A stretch of 64,000 nucleotides of DNA from NCBI RefSeq assembly GCF_905220415.1, contig NC_059548.1, forward strand, positions 4,404,501-4,468,500, in the 5' to 3' direction. This stretch comes from Colias croceus (taxonomy: Eukaryota > Arthropoda > Insecta > Lepidoptera > Pieridae). Position numbers and translations under genes: made by a program. The notes beneath the pieces are model-generated. The model did no database searches. It worked only from the letters and a program-made list of their open reading frames with translations, and had not been told where the DNA came from. Positions 40,871-50,300 of the stretch are shown piece by piece (positions within the stretch are counted from its first letter, which is position 1; each line of letters begins with the position of its first letter).

Positions 40871-41559
40871 GCCATTAAACCAAAAATATCAAAATAAACC
40901 CGGTAATTCATACTTTCATACCTTAGATCATTTTACTTATTGATCTAAGTTTCATAGGAACTCATAACCACTTATCAGCTTCGGACTTCGGTCATAGTTG
41001 CCATCGAATATAATTATAGTGATAGTCTATAGTTACTTCTATACTAAATTATATTTTTATTTGTTTGGCTGAATGCGCTAACATAGGGAACTACGGGTCG
41101 GAACTCTGATTTGAAAAAAAAAATGTCGAGCTGATCCTCCAAACATATTGGAAAAAGTATGTTTGTCAAATAATAATATTTAAAGAAAAGTTGCACAACT
41201 TCAACTATTTACTAAATAACTTTATAACTGTGCTTTATACAATATATTTATTTCATTAAATTTGCAGTGAATACTCTACTTGAGTAGTTACCACTGTACG
41301 AACGGTCTTCAACACAATTGTATTTTATTTGACTGTTTTTCGGTTTAATAATAATAGCTAGTTAATATTGATGTCATGTTAAATTATTGCCTACGTTTTG
41401 AAGTACAACAAATTTTAAAATATTATTCACAAATAATATAATCATAGTTACTATAATAAATAATTCATTATATTTGCCATGCTAATAAAAATAATAATGA
41501 CAAAGTATTTACTATTGAAATAAAACACACATTATTACTAAAAATATATTTAATAGCTC
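40871..41559. other. SF3B4 3' flank and intergenic DNA
   Basis: AT-rich sequence. It contains the likely 3' untranslated region of SF3B4 on the minus strand and otherwise nothing recognised. Confidence 0.4.
41324..41329 (-). terminator. Candidate SF3B4 polyadenylation signal
   Basis: On the minus strand this is the first AATAAA after the SF3B4 stop, about 230 nt downstream. It is followed by a T/G-rich stretch (TTGTGTTGAAG). A second AATAAA lies at 41,247-41,252, and an ATTAAA lies only a few bases after the stop. Confidence 0.4.
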
Positions 41560-44500
41560 TTAATAATTATAATTTGGTTCCGGGGGGTGATGCGGGAACG
41601 GAGGATGTCCAAACGGCGGCGGTCCACGCGGCGGGAACTGCGGTCTGAACTGTGGCGGAGGTGGTCTCCATGGGGGAGGGGGTCTTGCACCTGGGGGGGG
41701 AGGTGGCCCGAACCCTGGGGGTCCGAAGGGAGGGGGAGGGAAGTGGTGGAACGGGGGAGGGGGAGGCGGCGGGCCGGGGGGTGGAGGTGGTCCTGGGGGT
41801 GGCATGGATGTCGGGGGAGGTGGTGGCGCTGACATTGGTAGGGGGGGTGGTGGTCTCGCAGACATAGGTGGGCCTGGAGGTGGCATGGGTGTTGGTGTTG
41901 GAGGGGGTGGTGGAGCCATCATCATTGGTCCAAGGATGGTAGGTGGCGCATCCGCAAAGAGCTGATGCGGTCTGTCCGCGTGGGATAGCGGGTTTTGCGC
42001 TGCGAGTAATCTGAAAGAAAACATTATGGTTTCAAAGTATTTACTTAAGTAAAATTAAAATTATCTGTGTTCTATACTTGGTAAAACTTTTTGTGCTATT
42101 AGAGTGTAATTTTTTTTTTCTTTCATGTTCAATATTTTCTTTTGTAAAATTAACAATTCAATGGTAATCAACGCAGATAAATTTAATAATCAACAAATTT
42201 AATATTGCCAAGGCAATATCTATCTGTTTCTCAGTAATTCGGTACGCTATTCGGTACGCCATTAATTATCTGGATAGCAATTTCTAATGCAATAATAATA
42301 TGATCTGTCTAATCTGTATGTCTTCTATTTCTATAAATTTCTATTGTATTGTATTCTATTATATCTGTATGTTTGTATTATCATAATGTTTTATAAGTAT
42401 TTTTCTTTTGCATTTTGACTTGAATTGTGTTAATTATAATTTTGTATTGTATAGCATAGTGGCGCTTTGGCATGACTGTACGCCACTATGTTCTCGAAAT
42501 AAATAAATAAATAAATTCAACATAAATTATTATGAATGATTGAAAATAAAAGCAATATTCAACAATAATACTAACAACACATTCTCCTATAAAATATTAT
42601 GAATACTAATAGGTCTTATATATTATGTGGATATGTATAATATGTCAGTAAGAATAAATAAATAACCAAAACACAAACCTCTCAGCTGCAGAACCGTGCC
42701 TTTCACCCTTAACATCCTTCTTAAACGCATATGATACAGAAATCGGCCTGTTGCATAGATACTGGTTGTTCATAGCTTCTATCGCCGCGTCAGACGCTTC
42801 GAATGATGCGAAGTTTATAAAAGCAAATGCTTTGGAGTTACCAGTCTCTGGGTCTCTCATAACCTGAAAAGTAATTTTTTTAGATGATTTCTATTTCTTT
42901 TTTTTTTAATTATAATCTGCAATCAGTTGCAATACTATAAGCAGATTAGGTGACTTAAACAATATTTCTACAGCCTAAAAGATTTCAAATAATATTTAAC
43001 CATATTTAATAAAATTTTCTTCAAATGGCATGCAATAAACATCCAGAACATTAGAAACACAAGAAATTATGACTGTTGGTCAAATTTTTTATATCAAAAA
43101 CTATTTATTTATAATATTTATCATACTAATGGTCTTTGTAAGGAGTTGTTCTCAATAATTAGAAAAGGTCTGTTTCCGAATTGATTCAATTAAGATTAGA
43201 GAGAGCTTATGTGACATTCAAGAAAATATTTATTTAGCATCAAAAATTAAACCGTTAGCATCAGAAATTAAAGTTATGGCATGGCGTATCGCGGCGTCGG
43301 ACGTTTATTCTGTTTACGGTACGTCGGCGTGTGAAGCGACTTTGTTCATAGTTGAAAAGCGAGGCGGAAAGCGTGCCGGTGGCGAATCTCTAGCATGTAG
43401 CGAAGCACGCGGAGGACATAGCTTCATCGAAAATTTCCGCGCGACGCCCCGCGTCTCCGTAAATGAGGCCATACAATTACAATTTTTAAGTAAAAACTGT
43501 TACCTTTGGTGTTTGTAATATAACTCCAAACGCAGAGAACGTATCATACAATAGTTTCTCGTCAACTTCAGGATCCAAGTTCCCAATGAACACATTGGCT
43601 CCTACGTCAAGATTCTTTTGATGTGCCGATGCCTTATTCACTCTTACCGGCTTACCATATAACTTTATCATATTCATTACCTGTAATATAAATTGTATCC
43701 TTTAATAGATATGTGAATACTATCTTTGCTTCCATATTTTCATATTTTTAATGAATTAAGTAGAACAAGAAACATGTTTAAGGGAAATCATTAGTCCACT
43801 TCATAAAAAATGTTCTTACTGAGTAATTAAGATGAAAATTAATAAAGAAGTATGTTGTACATATTTATATTACATTAAAAAATAATAATTTAGTTTTTCT
43901 TTTACATGAATTGTATGTACATACTTTAATGGCATAGTCTGCATCTTCTTCTCCCATAAACTCAACAAATCCATAACCCTGATGAGTTTGCGTCACCCGA
44001 TCTTTAGGCATGTGAACATTCACTGTAAACGAAAAGTTAGATATTTCACTATTTATAATAACTTTACTATAGAAAATAATAGTTTAAGACTACTGAACCA
44101 ATTTGCATGAAATTTGGTATGAAGATATTTTGATACCCGAGAAAGGACATAAGCTACTTTTTATTGCGAAATATGTACCACGGGCGAAGCCGGGGCGGAC
44201 CGCTAGTGTATAATAACTTTACTATAGAAAATAATAGTTTAAGAAAATAAATTGAAATATGTAATTAAATAATCTGTGGGCTGTCCACAATTGCTTATCT
44301 ATACTAATATTATAAAGAGAAAAGGTTTGTCATTATGTATGTATGGTTAATGGTTTCCTCATAAACTACTGGACCAATTTTGATGAAATTTGGCACAGAC
44401 AATCTTTGGACCCTTAGAAAGAACATAGGCTACTTTTTATTGCGAAAAATGTACCAAGGGCGAACCAGGGTGGACCGCTAGCGAATTATAAAATCAGTAG

Positions 44501-45423
44501 CTGCCTTGAACATGGTAATTCCTCTTTAAAAATGTAAATTTAAGTAATGTACATACCCACGGGTCCAGCTTGAACAAATAATTCCCATAGCAAGCTCTCT
44601 GTAACTCTGTCGTCAAGACCTCCCACGTATATTGTAGCATCTGGAAGCATTGAGAAAATATAATTGTGTAATTTTATTATTTAATTTTAATAGAGGCAGT
44701 TGTAGTGGTAATACTGTCTTTTACAATTAAAAATTTGGTGAGAGCCAGCGCGCACAAGCAACTTTGTCTCCGCAACTATTTTGTCTCTCTCACCCATGGG
44801 CTAGTATGAAAGTGCACGCACGTAGCGACGCAACTCCCCATACAAATTGATGGGAGAGACAAAATAATTTGCAGAGACAAAGTTGCTCATGCGCGCTGGC
44901 TCTTAATTGCAGATAAGCATACTTCATAACTTGAAATCACTTTGTAAACATTAAATTTTGTTACTCAATTTTTTTTTTTTAAAGTACAATAGGAGAGCGC
45001 TTGGCCTCAATCTCGCCTGATGGTAAGCTGAGATGTGGCCTAAGATGGAGCGCGCTTCCCTAGAATGTTCCTTAGTCAATATTCAGTGCTGAATTTGATT
45101 TTAGTTAGTAATTATGTAGTATAATCTAGTGTATCATGTTTTACTTATTAATGTTAAGTCAAAATATCACCAACTAAAGCATCAATTGGGTATTGGGAGG
45201 GAAAGTAGTGGTAAACGTAATTAATGAATTCTTATGGAGTCTTTTATTTAACCACTTGTTAACTTAGTATATAATGTTTGTAAAATTTCCTGTAACTATC
45301 TTGAAAAGGTATTATTGTTCGATATAAATAATGTTAAATGTTTGTAGGCTCATAACCTAAACACTTTTTAAAATCCATGTATTACTTACCTTGATTTCTT
45401 TCGGCGATAGGACCCGCAGCCAT
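41560..45423 (-). CDS. SF3B4: Splicing factor 3B subunit 4 (SF3b49)
   Basis: This subunit of the SF3b complex in the U2 snRNP contacts pre-mRNA near the branch site in the nucleus. There are six coding exons: 45390-45423, 44557-44640, 43925-44022, 43504-43680, 42679-42863 and 41560-42010. All joints are GT-AG and in frame, giving 342 aa. It starts MAAGPIAERNQDAT, matching the family N-terminus. RRM1 covers about residues 13-88 (IYVGGL at 15-20, QGYGFVEF at 54-61) and RRM2 about 100-178 (VFIGNL at 102-107, KAFAFINF at 142-149). The last exon encodes LLAAQNPLS, HQLFADAPP and a long proline-rich tail. Human SF3B4 is about 424 aa, so the tail is shorter here. The RNP1 glycine of RRM2 is alanine. 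Introns hold several repeat insertions. Identification is certain. Confidence 0.97.
42400..42517 (+). mobile_element. LINE 3' end with hairpin, in SF3B4 intron 5
   Basis: CATAGTGGCG (42,455) and CGCCACTATG (42,481) form a perfect 10-bp stem. It is followed by TTCTCG and an (AAAT)n tail. A stem close to a short-unit 3' tail is typical of a non-LTR retroelement end. Confidence 0.5.
43270..43475. other. G+C-rich island inside SF3B4 intron 4
   Basis: About 200 bp of markedly higher G+C (for example CGCGACGCCCCGCGTCTCCG) lies in an otherwise AT-rich intron, about 30 bp inside the exon 4 donor. A plus-strand open frame runs through it, opposite to the gene. It could be a transposon piece or an intronic regulatory segment. 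I recognise no protein. Confidence 0.35.
44090..44208 (-). mobile_element. RTE-like tail with a 36-bp target duplication
   Basis: The 119-bp insert runs from CTACTGAACCAATTTGCATG to GGGGCGGACCGCTAGTG in SF3B4 intron 2. It is flanked by a perfect 36-bp direct repeat, 44,054-44,089 and 44,209-44,244, which begins TATAATAACTTTACTATAGA. The flanking copies show one insertion event by target-primed reverse transcription, with an unusually long duplication. The insert mixes family A and family B end sequences. Confidence 0.85.
44298..44482 (-). mobile_element. RTE-like tail, family F
   Basis: ATCTATACTAATATTATAAA, GACCAATTTTGATGAAATTT, CATAGGCTACTTTTTATTGC and the end GGTGGACCGCTAGC give the full landmark order of this tail family. 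It lies in SF3B4 intron 2, about 55 bp after the preceding insertion's flank. Confidence 0.7.
44741..44903. mobile_element. Hairpin MITE in SF3B4 intron 1
   Basis: Long imperfect inverted arms begin AGAGCCAGCGCGC and end GCGCGCTGGCTCT. They continue inward through CAACTTTGTCTC and ATTTTGTCTCTC. The arms are about 50 bp each around a loop of about 60 bp. No coding sequence is present. Confidence 0.65.
44970..45072. repeat. Dispersed repeat, family G
   Basis: A T-run is followed by GAGAGCGCTTGGCCTCAATC, TCGCCTGATGGTAAGCTGAG and CTTCCCTAGAATG. The inverse of the same sequence is at 52,045-52,150 and ends in an A-run. The CCTGATGGTAAG motif and A-tail suggest a non-LTR retroelement 3' end. Confidence 0.6.
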
Positions 45424-45682
45424 AGTGTCTTCCTATTATTGTTTATTTGTTATATTTATAATATTTCCATTACAAAGAAATGGTAAATAAAATACATATA
45501 GATTTTGGCCTTATTTGATAGGTACAACCGACGCGACAATAAATGTTTAATGTTGCCAGTTTTTTTACAGATGACACTGACATTTGATTATAGGTAATCA
45601 CAATTTTTGGAAAAAAAAACATTTTTGTGTAGATCTGTGGTGTAGATAAAATACACAATAAAATATTATATTTTATTGTATG

Positions 45683-45828
45683 TTAAAGTGAAACTTTTAT
45701 TACATCGTCTCAAACTTTTTGGTCTGTGTAGCGCATGTCGCGTGACGCACGATACGCACGATAATTATCGTACAAATACGATAATTTTTAGTTAAAGGTC
45801 TATAGTGTGAAAAAAAGTTTCACTTTTA
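45683..45828. repeat. Inverted-repeat patch upstream of SF3B4
   Basis: TAAAGTGAAACTTTT at the left and AAAAGTTTCACTTTTA at the right form inverted ends about 145 bp apart. A palindrome ACGATAATTATCGT sits in the middle (45,758-45,771). It is possibly a small MITE. No flanking duplication is clear. Confidence 0.4.
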
Positions 45829-46069
45829 CCGTGGTTTCATAAAACCACACAACATTTTTTTTTGGTATGTTTTTGATACGTTTTTTGAAAAATAACTACG
45901 AGAAAATTATGCAAAAAATAAATAGAAACAGTTGGCAGTACCTATGTTATGGATTAAATTTATTCGACAAATATTATAATTTCGCGGGTATGAAAATATT
46001 ATTTACTCAGAAGTTATTATATTTTAACTCAATTAGATACGTCTGAGTGAATCGGTACCTACCTATGTA

Positions 46070-46950
46070 TATGTCGTGGTCATATCGTAGATTTGATCAT
46101 TTCATGATATGAGTGGCCATTTCACGAAATGGTCGCATATCGTGAAATGGCCAACATAGTTTGATCAGATCGTTAAATCGTCAACGTTTCACGATTTGGT
46201 CATCCACATTTGGCCAGATCGTATAAAATATAAAGAGTCCATAAAATATTAAAAAATTTCAGAATAACTATATTCTAAAAACTTGTTTAATGTCATTTAA
46301 GTTAGTGCCGCGGCAGCGGCCGGCGAATGCCAGAAGCGAATCGTTTTTGCAATAGAAAACAATTAGGTTAGGTTAGGTTACACTTTGATAAACAACGCAC
46401 GAGTCGAGCGAGCAAAGCGAGCGTGCCGCGGCAGCGGCCGGCGAGTGCCAGAAGCGGATCGCTTTTTAAAAAAACAAACAATTATTATAATATAGTAGTA
46501 GTTTCTTAAATTATTTTATTTAAGTCGCATTTTTTCTTAAATACATATAAGATATCACAACATTTTCCATAGTACTCGTACCTCTTCGTCGTAAATTCTT
46601 TGCTATGACTTTCTTCATAATATTGTTATTAAACGAATTATGAAGTTTTTAACTGCGAATAATTTAATTTTCGCCAGCGGCCGCCATCTTATCACATAAA
46701 CACATAGCTTGCAGCGCCTCTACCAACGATTAATGTAACTATTTTACGATATGATCAAATAATTTTGGTCATTTCATGAAAAAACCATGCGTTAATTGGC
46801 CATATCGTGAAACGATTTCTTATCATTGATCTGCCCAAACCACATCATGATGTGGCCAAACTAAATTGGCCATTTCACGATATGCGACCATTTCGTGAAA
46901 TGGCCACTCATATCATGAAATGATCAAATCTACGATATGACCACGACATA
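46070..46950. mobile_element. 881-bp TA-flanked inverted-repeat transposon
   Basis: The first and last roughly 85 bp are perfect inverted copies, beginning TATGTCGTGGTCATATCGTA, and are flanked by TA on both sides (46,068-46,069 and 46,951-46,952). That fits the Tc1/mariner style of insertion. Subterminal DNA repeats short variants of TTTCACGATATG and GAAATGGCCA in both orientations. The centre has two 39-bp G+C-rich direct repeats and TTAGG units. No transposase is encoded. Confidence 0.85.
46305..46461. repeat. Paired 39-bp repeats around a TTAGG run
   Basis: GTGCCGCGGCAGCGGCCGGC begins two near-identical 39-bp direct repeats at 46,305-46,343 and 46,423-46,461. Between them, 46,363-46,380 is three and a half units of TTAGG, the arthropod telomere motif. 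Both lie inside the 46,070-46,950 element. Confidence 0.8.
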
Positions 46951-47279
46951 TATACCTAAATCGCGAACTTCCATATTGCGATGATTGGACTTCGTGTCAT
47001 GAAAAGAAATAATTATTATTAATTTAATTTTACCTATGAATATCGATCGCTCCCTGCATCTCCATTGTCCGTCGTTGGGTGACTTAATTAATTACTTAAT
47101 TTACTTAATTTACTTACCTACTTAATTTTAGCGGACAAAAATCCCTCGTCTGTGGTGGGCTGCCAGTATGAAAAATGTGTCATTTTTGACAACTATTTAT
47201 TTACTTGTCCTAAACTGACAGATGACAGATTCCAATTTTCTGTTTTCACAGTTCACTTTTCAGTTTTCAGTTTTCGTTT

Positions 47280-47324
47280 ATGTTTTGCTTGGAAGTTGGA
47301 TTCATAGTGGATTCATACGCTTGA
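47280..47324 (+). promoter_or_regulatory. Upstream ORF 1 of FBXL4
   Basis: ATG at 47,280 opens 14 codons (MFCLEVGFIVDSYA) and then TGA. If the transcript starts upstream of it, this small frame lies about 60 nt before the FBXL4 start and could reduce translation. The transcription start is not known. Confidence 0.35.
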
Positions 47325-47331
47325 AAACTCG

Positions 47332-47373
47332 ATGTTAGCGGTCGTATCTTTCCATTCACTTATAATATTTTAA
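47332..47373 (+). promoter_or_regulatory. Upstream ORF 2, in frame with FBXL4
   Basis: ATG at 47,332 opens MLAVVSFHSLIIF and then TAA. Three codons later (Lys-Gly-Glu) the FBXL4 ATG follows in the same frame. The hydrophobic peptide resembles the start of the mammalian FBXL4 leader (MLTVL... and ...RGEM). It may be a disabled leader, or part of an upstream exon region skipped by splicing. Confidence 0.45.
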
Positions 47374-47382
47374 AAGGGAGAA

Positions 47383-50300
47383 ATGCAAAGTGCTTCGGAT
47401 ATTATATCGTCATTATTGTGGTTCAAAGACGATAATTATGTGGATGATGAAAATGATTCTCAAATAATAGAGCAGTTTGTGCAAAATGTTGAAGATTTTA
47501 GTTCACAGTACGGGAGCGAAATCAGTGTTTCCTATACTGCATTCAATCTTCGTGGACCACCTTCCAACTTTCCCGATTATGGGGACTATCCCCAAGCATT
47601 TGTAATGGTAATTTAAATATTTATAAATAACAAAAAAATTACGTGCGCATATTTTAAATAAACACATATCGGTGAAAACAAAGAAAATATGTTTATGTAA
47701 TAAGATTGTAATATAATGACACATTCAGTTTTAAATATAAACAAAATAATATTTTCAATTATTGTACAGAGAACTTATGGAACATGGTGGGAAGAGGCGC
47801 CCTCAGTACAAGAGGATTATATGCCGCAAAATACGAATAGTATTCCCAGCCAGGATTACGTAGGTTTGTAGAATTTTATAAAAAAAAAAAATAAAGAATA
47901 AAAAAATATATGTTTATACTCTGTATTCTATTTTCAACAGAAGTGTCATTTGAGAGATCAGTGTATCCCCTTGAGGTAGCTGTTTTTGAGACATACAATC
48001 CAGGTGCTTTAGTAAGAATTTGGGCTTATGGACCCACATCATGGATATTACTATGGGAAGGGGAGCCAGAGTATGCAGGTGACACTCCTAGGATATTTAG
48101 TCCACCAATACGGCAGATTAATTATCCTACTAGGTAGGTCATAAATAAATTTATTTTAACTTAATAAGGTTGTTAAATTGATTATACCTACAATAAAGTT
48201 ATAAAGAATGTTCATATTGAATTAATGCTGCATTTGTTAATTAATATGAAAAAAGGCATTAGTGCTTTAAAATTTTTTTATTAAACAATAAAATGACAAT
48301 ATTTTTTTTTTTATTGTAGAATCTTACGGCTAGAATTCAATCACAGTTTGCTCCCCTACTACACAGAGCTTGATGCTATATTATTAAGAGGCAGAGAGCC
48401 ACCCAGTGTAATGAAAATTAAAAATAATTTTGCATACTCAACTCTATTTTATAAGAAGACTCAGCCAGAAAAAGGTATGTATTTGTAAAACATTTATTTT
48501 AAATATTTGAATAAATTTAAGACAAATCTAATTTCGAGCCATATATAATTTTTTTTTCATTTTTTTTTCATCAAATCGAATTGAACAGCTTTTGTAAAAT
48601 GTTTTTTATTTTTGTATTCTAACTATACTTATTGTATTATATTTTAGGCATGCTCTTGAACAAAGTAATAGCATCAAATCTTCATGAAAATGTACTGCCA
48701 CCAACTTTAATTTCAAATAGTGAAAAACTTATAGACTCCGGACCACCCTTAGGAGACTTTCAACAACTGCCGGTAAGACTTAATATAAATAGTAAATACA
48801 TACTATATTATCATTTTGAATTTGTATGACTAGATTGTTTTGAAAAAAACAATTTAATGATTTTTTTATATTTTGACAAAGTGATACCATTATTTTTAAT
48901 TTCATGAATAATTATGCTTAGCCATGCATTTGATTTTTTCTTTATATTATCTCTATTTATTATATTTTTATTTTTCAGTATGTGGTAAAATTAGATAATA
49001 TCATAATTTATATACCCATGTTATTTGCTAGTTATATTGGGTGATATTACCGGCTAAAAAACATTTTTTAGTGTTAAAGCTTTAGATATCTGCATAAAAA
49101 AATACTCGATATATTGTTGGACGAAAAAAATTTATCTTCCACAAAATTTTTAAAATGAGATCAATGTGTTACATTAAATTGTTAATTAGTTAGTAAGTTA
49201 TATTGTTGAGTTGCGTTGCATATATCATATGGCATTTACCGATATTTATAAATACAGTAAATAAATCACGCGATGTACTTAAGCTAAAACACGTGATTTG
49301 TTTGCGTTTACTTTCACGAGTCGACTTATGCAATACAAAATACAAATAATGTGTTTTGCAATTGTTTTGCAAAGAAAATGTTTTTCCTTAAACTTTAATG
49401 GGTTCCTTTATTCGAGGGTGGAAAATATTTTATCCATTTGGTTGCTTATAAAATTATTTCAACTTTTAAGTTTTCTTTTAGCCAAATTGTTTGCCTCATT
49501 TTACGAGATTGGTTTGCGCAAGATTTAAGATATTAAACATAATAAAATGTAGTATTTTTCGTATGTAAAGCAAATAATTTCACAAGATAAGTTATATTTG
49601 AAGACAAAATGAATAGATAGGAGGCGACTTTGGAAACTGTAAAGCACATCTCTGTTTCATTGCAAACGATTTTAATTAGTTTACTTAAATATAATTAAAC
49701 TATCAACTTAATACGTTAAAAAGTAATTAAATTCTTTAATGAAATAAATGGATTTATATAACGGTACATGTGTTTGAGACTATAAATAAATAGAAAACGT
49801 GATAATTATTTACGCTACTAATCCAAGTACGCAGTCGGTACGCAAATTGCGCCTACGTAAAAACAAGTGATAACTGCGTTAAAAACAACCGACTTCAAAC
49901 TTACACTTACAAAATTTACAAATACCTACAGACAAAAATGCTTATGAAATAAAAACTACTGGGCCTATCCGAATAAAATTTTTATGGGACCAATTCGACA
50001 CCATCCCGCATCGAACTAAAAAAGAATCACGTAAATCGGTTCAGAAACCTCGGAGTAATCGGTGTACATACATAAAAAAAAAAACATACCTCCTCCTTTT
50101 TTTTGAAGTCGGTTAAAAATTACCTATGGATCATTAAGATCTTTGATATAATATAATATAAGCTTTTATTTCCTTACTTTAAAAAAAAAATATATATAAT
50201 ATCTTTATATATATAATCTATATTATGTATATCTATAATATCTTTGATATACCTAATAATAAAAAAAGAAACGAGGCACCTTGTCGGTCAGGAATAATTT

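Larger units (their letters stand above)
45424..47382. promoter_or_regulatory. Divergent upstream region of SF3B4 and FBXL4
   Basis: The two start codons face away from each other across 1,959 bp. I see no TATA box that decides a start. Pyrimidine- and TTTCAG-rich sequence lies at 47,220-47,280 before FBXL4. The region holds an 881-bp transposon and a smaller inverted-repeat patch, so the ancestral spacing was probably about 1.1 kb. Shared promoter activity is an inference from orientation. Confidence 0.45.

Noticed and set aside
41587..41867. Plus-strand open frames rich in W, G, R and E opposite the SF3B4 last exon
   Set aside because: They are the antisense reading of the proline-rich tail, whose CCN codons leave the other strand open.
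46363..46380. TTAGG repeats as evidence of a chromosome end
   Set aside because: Only three and a half units occur, inside a transposon and between two intact genes.
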